Part shown: positions 1-5,501 of the stretch, in pieces
How the letters are laid out: every line of letters starts with the position of its first letter
Numbering within the stretch: position 1 is the first letter of the stretch
IMG/VR virus record: IMGVR_UViG_3300024518_003647
Span: 1 to 25,109 of that record
Length of the DNA: 25,109 bases
Reading direction: 5' to 3' (one strand)
DNA from: a virus
The notes under the pieces: model-generated
Seen by the model: only the letters and a program-made list of their open reading frames with translations
Databases searched by the model: none
What the model was told of the DNA's origin: nothing
Made by a program: the position numbers and the translations under genes

Positions 1-306
1 GAGTCCGTTGTTTGTGTACGGCTCGAGACCGGCGGAGACACCGCCGATCGTTCGGCTCGCGGGCTGCGAATAGATGGCTGCGATCTCATCAACAACCCAT
101 CGCAACAAATTGATTGAGGTATCTTCGTGGATGCGCAGCTTCTCGGCGTTCTGCTCGAGAAATCGCTCGTTGATCCGCTCCCGCAAAAGATGTTGCCATT
201 GATGGCGATACACCGCTATCAAATCGCGGACATCGCCGCGACGGACGATCTCGCCGCTATTGTGCCAGGCGTTGTACAGATCTTTTCTGGTGAGAATTGT
301 ATCCAT
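1..306 (-). CDS. Phage portal protein, N-terminal fragment (runs off left edge)
   Basis: An open frame of 102 codons starts with ATG at 306 and continues without a stop to the window edge. The start has a good ribosome binding site (GAGGG, six bases upstream). The fragment begins MDTILTRKDLYNAWHNSGE and contains a basic helical stretch, then an RWVVDEIAAIYSQP segment. That pattern (helical start, a 'VDE.A..Y..P' segment near residue 80) is what portal proteins of the SPP1 gp6 type show. Position directly after terS and terL is the classic place for portal, the dodecameric ring through which DNA enters the capsid. The identification rests mainly on gene order and this short segment; the diagnostic portal core lies outside the window. 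An unrelated structural protein is possible. Confidence 0.6.
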   Translation of the reverse strand, partial: MDTILTRKDLYNAWHNSGEIVRRGDVRDLIAVYRHQWQHLLRERINERFLEQNAEKLRIHEDTSINLLRWVVDEIAAIYSQPASRTIGGVSAGLEPYTNNGL

Positions 307-326
307 GCGTTTCCCTCTTACTCTCA

Positions 327-354
327 AGAATACATAGATTTATCCGTTTGTCAA
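327..354 (-). promoter_or_regulatory. Possible sigma70-like promoter ahead of the portal gene
   Basis: In the 69-bp gap between terL and portal the minus strand has TTGACA (349-354) and TATTCT (327-332) separated by 16 bp. Inverted 8-base arms (CTCAAGAA/TTCTTGAG, plus-strand 323-330 and 367-374) bracket the site. The -35 is perfect and the -10 is moderate, so this could be a secondary late promoter. It has no support beyond the sequence match. Confidence 0.35.
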
Positions 355-375
355 ACACTGGCGCGCTTCTTGAGT

Positions 376-1662
376 TCAAACAACCTTGACGCCGCTCGAG
401 ACCGGCGGAAACAAATTGACACACGGATATCGCAAGGCATCCATCACATGGCCGGATTCGTCCTCGACAGGATTCGACCGAGCCGGTTGACCGGGTTTTC
501 GCTCAGGCCAGCGATACGATGTCATCGCTCGCAAAATGTTGCGCCCGGTGAGACCCGAGCTTTCGAGCGAGCTGTCGAAAAACAAACGTCTCGATCCATC
601 CATCGAGAGGAGGCGAGATTTGACCACATCGATCCCGTTGAGAATGTTAGTCTCCTGCGGATCGTAGGAATAAATAACCTGGAATCCATACCTCTCGGAG
701 AGGAGATCGGCAACCGTGATCCCGTGGATTTGGTCGCGCTGGTTTCCCCCAAACGGATCCAGGTAAATGGATCCGAGCCTCCATCCCGATCGAGCGGCGA
801 GATCGCGGGCCATCGGCACGATCTTTGTGAGCGGCGTCTCGTCGGGCACAAGCTCGCCAAGAACATGGAAGCAATCCCGAACTCCGTGTCGATAGCAAAA
901 AGAAAGATGTTGGAAAAAGATCATTGCCGGGAATCGCATCCCAGGATCCATGCCTATATCCACCGGCCACCCGGGGAGATAGAGATCATCTTGGATCGCC
1001 AGGCGTTGATCGTATTCTTGCCCGTAAACGGATCCCGAACTCGACACCCATTGGCCCTCAACATATTGAGAAAACGTGCCAGGTGCCATCGATGAGGCGA
1101 GCCGATCGTAGTATCCCGGTTGGAGATTCATTGCGTTCTCATCGGTCCGTCCGTGGATCACGATACGATCCGAGCGGTTGGCGAACTCGTCGTAGATCCA
1201 ATTCATCTCGGGGGTTGAGCTACAGGCGATCATGGGATATCGAGCATTCGCAACCCTAACGCGGGCAACGCTTTTTACGTAAGAAGCTCGAGGCCAATAG
1301 CGGATCTCATCGCCAAGCAACCATCCAACATTTTTACCATCGAGCGTCGACGGCTTTTCCGCCGATCCGTATTGGATTGATCCGCCGTGGGTAAGATGGA
1401 TGGTGCGATCCATTTTGGTTTCGCTGGCGTAAAGACCCTCGATCTTGAGGCGTTGGATCACAAGCGGGATAATCTCAGTGCGCACATGATTCAGAACATG
1501 CGAGACGATCAACCCGTTGACACCGGGATTGAGACCTGCCAGGAGACACGCTGCAACGGCGAGAGAAAACGTTTTCCCGATGCCAACGCCAGTGCAAAAA
1601 AGGATGTGCCCGTTGCGTTCGAAGGCGTCGAAGAATCGACCTTGTGCCGAGTTAAGCGGCAT
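376..1662 (-). CDS. terL: Terminase large subunit (packaging ATPase and nuclease)
   Basis: This is the motor protein that docks on the portal, hydrolyses ATP to pump DNA into the prohead and cuts the concatemer. The 428-aa product has a Walker A motif GVGIGKT at residues 25-31 and a Walker B with catalytic Glu, LLGDE at 115-119. Its C-terminal RNase H-like nuclease has an acidic strand DIGMDPGM near residue 236, a LDPFGGN segment, and the family-typical DESGHVMDALRY at 401-412. Length is in the usual 400-550 aa range. The ATG at 1662 lies 11 bases inside the end of terS, implying translational coupling. The gene is followed by portal, the standard order. No frameshift or missing catalytic residue is apparent. 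Confidence 0.94.
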   Translation of the reverse strand: MPLNSAQGRFFDAFERNGHILFCTGVGIGKTFSLAVAACLLAGLNPGVNGLIVSHVLNHVRTEIIPLVIQRLKIEGLYASETKMDRTIHLTHGGSIQYGSAEKPSTLDGKNVGWLLGDEIRYWPRASYVKSVARVRVANARYPMIACSSTPEMNWIYDEFANRSDRIVIHGRTDENAMNLQPGYYDRLASSMAPGTFSQYVEGQWVSSSGSVYGQEYDQRLAIQDDLYLPGWPVDIGMDPGMRFPAMIFFQHLSFCYRHGVRDCFHVLGELVPDETPLTKIVPMARDLAARSGWRLGSIYLDPFGGNQRDQIHGITVADLLSERYGFQVIYSYDPQETNILNGIDVVKSRLLSMDGSRRLFFDSSLESSGLTGRNILRAMTSYRWPERKPGQPARSNPVEDESGHVMDALRYPCVNLFPPVSSGVKVV

Positions 1663-2182
1663 CGTCGGGATCGTTGTGTCGACGGCGGAGGAGATCTTCT
1701 AGCGTCTCGGCGGAGGTAGGCTCGGCACCGCCAGCAGCGACACCCATCTGCGAAAGCTCAGCAAGTTGGTCGTAGGCTTCGCGCTGAAGTCGAATAAGTT
1801 GCGGTAGGAGTAAGAGTAGAGCGTGGCTCGACATCTTGTGAAGCGGAGTTATCCGGAGCATTTCGAAAATGGAATCGGAGGCAGGTGTCAGATTTTGGAG
1901 TTGTGATCGAAGCGCATCCTCCATCTCGTCGTGAACATTTGCCCGAGCCGATGCACGAATCGCGGTGTCATGTTGATGGGCTCGATCCTTCCACTCATTC
2001 TCTCGGCACCAATCGCAAAAGAAACCTTGCGCTCGTCTTAGTTTGTTCTTAGGTTTCCCTGAGTTATAGCGTCGCCATGCTTCTTCAACGGAACGCGTGT
2101 GCGGAGGTTGCTCCAAATAAAAGCAAAACGCGGCATAAGCTTTTGTGGTTTCGTTTGGTTGGCGGTCCCATGATTCGGACAT
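1652..2182 (-). CDS. terS: Terminase small subunit
   Basis: The 176-aa product probably recognises the packaging site and hands DNA to TerL. The N-terminus (residues 1-75) contains MSESWDRQPNETTKAYAAF, then a Trp/Arg-rich stretch ending WKDRAHQHD. This 'WDR.P.E..KA..AF ... W..RA..(W/H)D' layout is widespread in phage small-terminase or terminase-like HTH proteins. The C-terminus is helical, has a Leu-rich segment (ALLLLLPQLIRLQREAYDQL) suited to oligomerisation, and ends in an acidic-basic tail. The frame stays open upstream to 2308, but that extension reads through the promoter and the leader terminator, so ATG 2182 with GGAA nine bases upstream is the sensible start. The end overlaps terL by 11 bases. 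Confidence 0.8.
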   Translation of the reverse strand: MSESWDRQPNETTKAYAAFCFYLEQPPHTRSVEEAWRRYNSGKPKNKLRRAQGFFCDWCRENEWKDRAHQHDTAIRASARANVHDEMEDALRSQLQNLTPASDSIFEMLRITPLHKMSSHALLLLLPQLIRLQREAYDQLAELSQMGVAAGGAEPTSAETLEDLLRRRHNDPDDAA

Positions 2183-2194
2183 GTGGCGTGTTCC

Positions 2195-2229
2195 AAAAAA
2201 AAAGCCCGGCCCGCGAAAATGGGTCGAGC
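2195..2229 (-). terminator. Intrinsic terminator in the terS leader
   Basis: On the minus strand GCTCGACCC (2229-2221) pairs with GGGCCGGGC (2212-2204) around an 8-base loop, with one internal mismatch and one G-U pair, followed at once by nine Ts (2203-2195). It ends 13 bases before the terS start and begins about 35 bases after the expected transcription start of the promoter at 2270-2298. As placed it would end a leader RNA of roughly 65-70 nt before any late gene is read. Confidence 0.75.
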
Positions 2230-2269
2230 CGGAAGAAAAAACGGAGAGCCGAGACAGTCCCCACCACAA

Positions 2270-2298
2270 AATATACCACCGGATCCGGGAGTTGTCAA
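2270..2298 (-). promoter_or_regulatory. Strong sigma70-like promoter for terS and the late genes
   Basis: On the minus strand TTGACA (2298-2293) and TATATT (2275-2270) are separated by exactly 17 bp, making it one of the closest matches to the bacterial consensus in the window. It fires towards terS, and an intrinsic terminator follows within about 70 bases. No coding region overlaps it if terS starts at 2182. Confidence 0.7.
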
Positions 2299-2375
2299 CG
2301 CAACTCAACCCGCAACCATTGGACGATGTTGTTTTAGAAAGCTGAGTTGTTCCTTGATGATCGGAGAATAGCAGA

Positions 2376-2675
2376 TCAGAAATGAGGTGTCAACCAAAGA
2401 TCGAGGCAGGCCTGGCTACAGAAATAAAACCGGACCGGCCATGATCCGGAAAGCTCAGGCAGATATTCATCTCGCCAGAATTGACGCGTATGCTGGAATG
2501 CGACATTGCAGATATCGCAATGTCGCAAATCATACGAAGGCAAGCCAGCCATCCGCAGAATGATATGAACTCTCGAATTGTGCATTTTCAAAATGCTCGC
2601 AATTTCAACCGGCGTTTTTCCAGATTTACGAAGCTGGATCAAGCGCATCAAATTCTTGATGTCCCTGCGCCTCAT
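2376..2675 (-). CDS. Small HTH protein with paired cysteines
   Basis: The 99-aa product has a basic helix-turn-helix-like first half (residues 1-45; KTPVEIASILKMHNSRVHII reads as a resolvase/MerR-like HTH). The second half has CDIC near 53-56 and CSQAC near 87-91, a spacing that could bind zinc. It is the last gene of the leftward early operon before the late promoter, joined to the preceding gene by an ATGA overlap at 2675-2672. A DNA-binding regulator is a reasonable inference, and its position suggests late-gene control. I do not recognise a named family, and nothing in the sequence ties it directly to the terminator downstream. Confidence 0.6.
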   Translation of the reverse strand: MRRRDIKNLMRLIQLRKSGKTPVEIASILKMHNSRVHIILRMAGLPSYDLRHCDICNVAFQHTRQFWRDEYLPELSGSWPVRFYFCSQACLDLWLTPHF

Positions 2676-2923
2676 GATGATTTCGGCAACTTGCGAAGTT
2701 GCGCAACCGGCATCGTCATAAAAAGGAGCGTGCCAAAATCCACACGAGCTTGCATCTCGCCGCGGCGGATGTGAGATGGGAAAACATCAACAACGAGACC
2801 TCGTTGCGAGACGACGAACGAGTGTTCGTGATCGATGACCTCGACGGAATCTCCGACAACGAGAGGGCAAGATGCGAACAGCTTTTCAAGCTCTCGTTTT
2901 CCATAGCGTTTCTGGAGACCCAT
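2672..2923 (-). CDS. Hypothetical small protein with SH3/KOW-like barrel
   Basis: This is an 83-aa protein of unknown function. After a basic helical N-terminus (residues 1-20) it has a beta-rich stretch, GDSVEVIDHEHSFVVSQRG, then VDVFPS and ARVDFGTLLFMTMPVAQLRKL. The pattern GD.V.V ... RG.V ... V.FG ... L resembles small SH3-like or KOW barrels common in phage early operons. The ATG at 2923 shares one base with the queD stop (TGATG), and its stop overlaps the next start as ATGA. A GTG at 2926 is an alternative start. Role inferred from fold resemblance only. Confidence 0.6.
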   Translation of the reverse strand: MGLQKRYGKRELEKLFASCPLVVGDSVEVIDHEHSFVVSQRGLVVDVFPSHIRRGEMQARVDFGTLLFMTMPVAQLRKLPKSS

Positions 2924-3288
2924 CACGGACCCTCATATACGGCGCCACTGTGATCGTTCTCAGAAACAGAAACAGCCAAGAGGAGCGGCCCGAGCTGCGT
3001 GATCGTGAGGAGATCCCAGATCCATCGAGCGATATTTTCGGAGGTTGGATTGTCGAGTCCATCAACATGGTTGAGATATTTATGATCGACCTCACAAAAA
3101 ATCAACTGATCCCAGATTGCATCGATCACCCCAAAATCAACGAGCCATCCCAAATGAGGATCGGGCGAGCCATCGAGCGTAATCATGGCAGTAAAATTGT
3201 GCCCGTGGATCCCGTGGCACTTATGATCTGGCGGAGTCATCGGCAGAGAATGCGCCGCCTCGAATTTGTAAATTCTGTAGATTTTCAT
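2923..3288 (-). CDS. queD: 6-carboxy-5,6,7,8-tetrahydropterin synthase (QueD/PTPS family)
   Basis: QueD converts 7,8-dihydroneopterin triphosphate to 6-carboxytetrahydropterin, the second step towards preQ0, the 7-deazaguanine precursor used for queuosine and for some phage DNA modifications. The 121-aa length matches the family. Zinc ligands are visible as His13 (FEAAHSL) and His28/His30 (HGIHGH), the catalytic Cys as Cys24, the Asp69-His70 pair in CEVDHKYLN, and the substrate-binding Glu110 in SVSENDHS. NPTSENIA (80-87) is also typical. ATG 3288 forms an ATGA overlap with the recT-like stop; an ATG seven codons upstream is less likely. No queC, queE, folE or DNA transglycosylase gene is seen in the window. 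Confidence 0.9.
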   Translation of the reverse strand: MKIYRIYKFEAAHSLPMTPPDHKCHGIHGHNFTAMITLDGSPDPHLGWLVDFGVIDAIWDQLIFCEVDHKYLNHVDGLDNPTSENIARWIWDLLTITQLGPLLLAVSVSENDHSGAVYEGP

Positions 3289-4202
3289 GCTGCCAATCGA
3301 TCTTTGCATTCGTCTTTTTTGATTTTGATCAACTCAAAAAATCGAGGCCGAGCCTCGAGCGCGGCCCGCCAGACATCCGCCAGGCCGTTGACGGAGGTTT
3401 GGTCGGACATTTCGGATAGCCAATAATTGATCACGTTGAGATCGCTGGTGTTTTGTTGGAGTTGATCCGTCGAGAGTTCGGTCATCGACGAGACGGAGAT
3501 CATCTTTTTAAAATCCTCTCGGTCGAGTCCAACCTCCCGCAATGCCGCATGTATTCCACGGCTGGCCTTTTTCCAATCGTCGCCTCGTTCGGGCTCGGGC
3601 TCGGGTTCGGGCTCGATGGGTTGTGCCTTTTTTTCTCGCATCGTCGAAACGATCGATGCCTTCTTGACCTCCTCCAATCTCGGCGGAGGTGTGGGCTCGG
3701 AGCCCGCCAGCTCATCGGGATCATAAAGCCCGAGCGCCACATCGGGAGCATACCAACGAGCGCCATTCATCATCGCCCTAGAAAACAGCATGTTGCGCGG
3801 AAACTTTTTCCAGGTTGGATTTGAGAGCAGGCCGGCTTGACTGGCGTCGGACATCGAAAACGAGGACTCTCCGATCTTCGATTCGGCACTCGGCGGGCCC
3901 TCAAAAAAGATGATGTCGCAGGCTGTCTCCGACCAATTGACGCGGTACTGTATACCGGCCCGCTTGATCATGGCGGCGACGAGGTTTGCAGAAAGCGTGA
4001 TCTTGCCTTTGATCACGTGGATCGAGGTCATCGCCTGGATCGGTGCGATCCCAAGCTCGGCACCGGCGGCGATTTTTACCATTGCTTGCGCCGCTTCGCT
4101 GGCGTCGGAAAAAAAGCCGGAGGCGCTAGCCATCCGTGCGAATTGTTCCAGCTCGGAAATGTTGGTTGGCACGATGCCACCGGAATGTTTAACGATTTCC
4201 AT
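3285..4202 (-). CDS. RecT-like single-strand annealing protein
   Basis: The 305-aa product looks like a RecT-superfamily recombinase, which coats single-stranded DNA and anneals complementary strands during phage recombination and repair. Residues 20-85 carry the hallmark of this branch: FARMASASGFFSD, AAGAELGIAPIQAMTSIHVI, then KGKITLSANLVAAMIKRAG. Around 155-180 comes FSRAMMNGARWYAPD with a nearby YDPDEL. A Pro/Glu linker near residues 205-220 (encoded by tandem 6-base repeats) leads to a helical C-terminal domain. ATG 4202 follows GGAGAAA in the conserved 90-bp leader; longer forms would translate the leader terminator. No exonuclease partner is adjacent, but a DEDD exonuclease lies on the divergent operon at 7649. 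Confidence 0.8.
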   Translation of the reverse strand: MEIVKHSGGIVPTNISELEQFARMASASGFFSDASEAAQAMVKIAAGAELGIAPIQAMTSIHVIKGKITLSANLVAAMIKRAGIQYRVNWSETACDIIFFEGPPSAESKIGESSFSMSDASQAGLLSNPTWKKFPRNMLFSRAMMNGARWYAPDVALGLYDPDELAGSEPTPPPRLEEVKKASIVSTMREKKAQPIEPEPEPEPERGDDWKKASRGIHAALREVGLDREDFKKMISVSSMTELSTDQLQQNTSDLNVINYWLSEMSDQTSVNGLADVWRAALEARPRFFELIKIKKDECKDRLAA

Positions 4203-4292
4203 TTTCGTTTCTCCGTTTGGGTTTGAGGTTGGGCACAAAAAACCCGGGTAGCCTGCGAGAGCCACCCGATGACCTGTCGCTGGTCGGGCTTA
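4203..4292 (-). repeat. 90-bp stop-to-start intergenic element, copy A
   Basis: The element runs from the TAA stop of the 105-aa gene to the base before the recT-like ATG. It holds a short hairpin, an intrinsic terminator, the segment GTGCCCAACCTCAAACCC and the Shine-Dalgarno GGAGAAA. Copy B at 4608-4697 has the same length and about ten differences, most of them inside stems and pairing-preserving. It sits before the annealing-protein gene and so probably sets its level. Confidence 0.85.
4237..4268 (-). terminator. Intrinsic terminator within copy A
   Basis: Minus-strand CGGGTGGC (4268-4261) pairs fully with GCTACCCG (4252-4245), including one G-U pair, around the loop TCTCGCAG; GG and six Ts (4242-4237) follow. 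It lies between the 105-aa gene and the recT-like gene. No promoter is evident between it and the next start, so partial read-through must be assumed. Confidence 0.75.
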
Positions 4293-4607
4293 TGAGAGCG
4301 ATTTTATCAAATAGCGGCCTGACAAAAATCGCCGATCCTTTTGTTTTTGCCACTCGATCACGTCTTCCGGTGACTCGGTTTTCGCTGGAAAATAATCCTG
4401 ATTCTCGATCCACCATGACGCGTTGGAAATGTTCTTTTCGAGAACATCGAGTGCGCTCTGCACTTTTTTAACTTCTGCGTCGGCACCGGCTTTTGCCATG
4501 CCGATGATCATGCCCGCCATATAGTTTTTGATGGATTTCAGATTCTCGTCTCGCAAAGATGTTGCCCAATCGATTTGTTTTTTTGAGCCGTACATTTTGA
4601 TTTGCAT
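4290..4607 (-). CDS. Hypothetical early protein, 105 aa
   Basis: Function unknown. The protein starts MQIKMYGSKKQIDWATSLRD and is predicted mostly helical, with a conserved-looking NISNASWWIENQDYF segment near residues 60-75 and a basic C-terminal end. Small phage proteins with a 'G..KQI.WA..LR' start and a later 'WWI' or 'FWI' motif are common near recombination genes, but I know no established role. ATG 4607 follows the GGAGAAA of the repeated leader; upstream in-frame codons would read the leader itself. Its TAA stop is the first triplet of leader copy A. It lies second in the leftward early operon. Confidence 0.7.
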   Translation of the reverse strand: MQIKMYGSKKQIDWATSLRDENLKSIKNYMAGMIIGMAKAGADAEVKKVQSALDVLEKNISNASWWIENQDYFPAKTESPEDVIEWQKQKDRRFLSGRYLIKSLS

Positions 4608-4697
4608 TTTGTTTTCTCCGTTTGGGTTTGAGGTTGGGCACAAAAAACCCGAACAGCCTGCGAGAGCTGCTCGATGACCTGTCGCAGGCCGGGCTTA
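4608..4697 (-). repeat. 90-bp stop-to-start intergenic element, copy B
   Basis: Same architecture as copy A: it begins with the TAA stop of the 43-aa gene and ends immediately before ATG 4607. The outer regions are nearly identical to copy A, while the terminator stem carries changed bases on both arms that keep it paired. An ancestral duplication of stop, terminator and leader is the simplest explanation. Confidence 0.85.
4642..4673 (-). terminator. Intrinsic terminator within copy B
   Basis: Minus-strand CGAGCAGC (4673-4666) pairs with GCTGTTCG (4657-4650), including one G-U pair, around the same loop TCTCGCAG as copy A, then GG and six Ts (4647-4642). Relative to copy A, a G-C pair has become A-T and a T-A pair has become C-G. 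Confidence 0.75.
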
Positions 4698-4826
4698 TCG
4701 GTTTGTTTTTTTCGCCGGCTTGGGAGCCAGTCCTAGATAAGCGCGGCGTTGGCTGGCGGTGGGTTTTGGTAGGTTGAGTTCGCGTTTTTTCTTTTGCAGG
4801 ATGGCCATTTTTTTCGTGTCGTTCAT
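4695..4826 (-). CDS. Small basic protein, 43 aa
   Basis: First gene of the leftward early operon, function unknown. The product is very rich in Lys and Arg (MNDTKKMAILQKKKRELNLP, then a segment ending KPAKKTNR), so it may bind nucleic acid. ATG 4826 has GGAGAAA seven bases upstream in the same leader sequence (CCCAAACGGAGAAACGAAATG) that serves the next two genes, which supports this as the real start even though the frame stays open to 4928. The TAA stop opens leader copy B. Confidence 0.65.
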   Translation of the reverse strand: MNDTKKMAILQKKKRELNLPKPTASQRRAYLGLAPKPAKKTNR

Positions 4827-4845
4827 TTCGTTTCTCCGTTTGGGG
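4827..4845 (-). promoter_or_regulatory. Third copy of the early leader/Shine-Dalgarno block
   Basis: The minus strand reads CCCCAAACGGAGAAACGAA directly before ATG 4826. The last 18 bases match the end of leader copies A and B almost perfectly, but the terminator part is absent here. All three leftward genes from 4826 to 3285 therefore share one ribosome-binding block. Confidence 0.7.
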
Positions 4846-4872
4846 TTTGTTTGTTTCCGGGGTACGAGATCA

Positions 4873-4900
4873 ACTATAGCACGGTGCAATACAAACGCAA
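4873..4900 (-). promoter_or_regulatory. Leftward early promoter with extended -10
   Basis: The minus strand has TTGCGT (4900-4895), a 16-bp spacer and TATAGT (4878-4873) preceded by TGC, an extended -10 feature. Transcription would start near 4866, about 40 bases before the first leftward gene. Confidence 0.6.
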
Positions 4901-4916
4901 GCTTTTTCTCAAACTT

Positions 4917-4945
4917 TCTATACACCATTCAAATAAGTACAACAA
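4917..4945 (-). promoter_or_regulatory. Possible second leftward promoter
   Basis: Minus-strand TTGTTG (4945-4940) and TATAGA (4922-4917) lie 17 bp apart, upstream of the extended -10 promoter. Its -35 overlaps one of the AAGTACAA direct repeats. Confidence 0.35.
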
Positions 4946-4961
4946 AAACAATAAAGTACAA
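4935..4961. repeat. Direct repeat AAGTACAA x2 near leftward promoters
   Basis: AAGTACAA occurs at 4935-4942 and 4954-4961, start to start 19 bp, each preceded by AATA or ATA. The spacing of about two helical turns and location over or upstream of a -35 element suit a pair of regulator sites. Nothing identifies the regulator. Confidence 0.4.
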
Positions 4962-4964
4962 GGC

Positions 4965-5001
4965 CAGAGGGGATTGGCCCATAGGCCAAAAATCCCCTCT
5001 G
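4965..5001. repeat. Perfect-arm inverted repeat in the divergent control region
   Basis: CAGAGGGGA (4965-4973) pairs with TCCCCTCTG (4993-5001), and inside it TTGGCC (4974-4979) pairs with GGCCAA (4984-4989) around CATA, leaving AAA bulged. No T-run follows on either strand, so it is not an obvious terminator. Together with the next hairpin it occupies the gap between the divergent operons, where a replication origin or operator is plausible. Confidence 0.7.
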
Positions 5002-5033
5002 TGGTCTTATGATCCGCACTGCGATCCTAAATC

Positions 5034-5087
5034 AGAGTAAGTAGGAGGGGGCGCTCCCCCTTTAGGGGGGGAGCCCCCTACTACTCT
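5034..5087. repeat. Long G/C-rich hairpin between divergent operons
   Basis: The arms AGAGTA...GTAGG...CTCCCCC (5034-5060) and GGGGGAG...CCTACTACTCT (about 5067-5087) pair over roughly 21 bp with three small bulges around a TTTA loop. Runs of five to seven G or C make it very stable. It lies between both sets of promoters in the only stretch of more than 300 bases without a gene (4827-5267). Confidence 0.7.
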
Positions 5088-5110
5088 ACCTATATAAACG
5101 CACGGGCGTC

Positions 5111-5130
5111 CGCGCATGTACGCGCGCGCG
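5111..5130. other. 20-bp perfect alternating purine-pyrimidine tract
   Basis: Every base alternates pyrimidine/purine for 20 bases, mostly CG steps with a central CATGTA. Such tracts favour left-handed Z-DNA under negative supercoiling, which would fit a position between two divergent transcription units. Confidence 0.6.
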
Positions 5131-5213
5131 AGCCGTCCACATAATTGGAGGGCCTAAGTGTTTGATCTAAAAAGAATGAACCCCCTGAATCTTAACGCTT
5201 GAAAACATAGGAC

Positions 5214-5251
5214 TTGCAAGGGATTGCATTCTGCCATACAATGCATTGCAA
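5214..5251 (+). promoter_or_regulatory. Rightward early promoter overlapped by a dyad operator
   Basis: TTGCAA (5214-5219) and TACAAT (5237-5242) are 17 bp apart. A dyad covers the whole promoter: TTGCAA at 5214-5219 repeats at 5246-5251, and ATTGCATT (about 5223-5230) mirrors AATGCA (5240-5245). The expected start near 5249 leaves a short leader with AAAGGAG before ATG 5268. The first gene encodes a ribbon-helix-helix protein, so autoregulation through this dyad is a natural inference. Confidence 0.6.
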
Positions 5252-5267
5252 CAGAAAGGAGAACACG

Positions 5268-5501
5268 ATGAAAAATGATGCGACTATTTATCTGAGATTA
5301 GAAACAGCTCTGAAAGAGGGACTCCGAAAGATCGCCGAGGTTGAAGGCCGTTCGCTTTCCAACCTCCTCCAAAAAATGATCCGTGACCTTATAAAGGAGA
5401 GATCCGATGTCGATGAAAAAGAAAATCAGATTACACATCGCTCGCCAGACATGGCCGGTGATCACGAACGGATCGGAGATCGCGGAGGCTGTAGGCTGTG
5501 A
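5268..5501 (+). CDS. Ribbon-helix-helix (Arc/MetJ-type) regulator
   Basis: The 77-aa product begins MKNDATIYLRLETALKEGL followed by an RSLSNLLQKMIRDLIK helix. That is the beta-strand, helix, G-R-S-L/S turn, helix pattern of ribbon-helix-helix repressors, which bind operator DNA as dimers with the N-terminal strand in the major groove. ATG 5268 has a strong AAAGGAG site six bases upstream; an in-frame TTG at 5214 is inside the promoter. After about residue 46 the polar tail overlaps the next gene out of frame for 95 bases, so only the first 45-50 residues look like the folded domain. It is probably a repressor of its own operon. Confidence 0.75.
   Translation: MKNDATIYLRLETALKEGLRKIAEVEGRSLSNLLQKMIRDLIKERSDVDEKENQITHRSPDMAGDHERIGDRGGCRL

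Noticed and set aside
127-1095. 322-codon open frame on the plus strand opposite terL and portal
   Set aside because: It crosses two genes on the other strand with clear terminase and portal-like motifs, has no ribosome site and gives a low-complexity Arg/His-rich product. The open frame is a by-product of codon bias.
2183-2308. 42-residue N-terminal extension of terS
   Set aside because: It would be translated through the promoter -10 region and the terminator stem, and it encodes an unrelated Trp/Phe-rich string. ATG 2182 has the family-like start.
4965-5001. Inverted repeat as an intrinsic terminator
   Set aside because: No run of Ts follows on either strand, so it was listed as a hairpin of unknown role.
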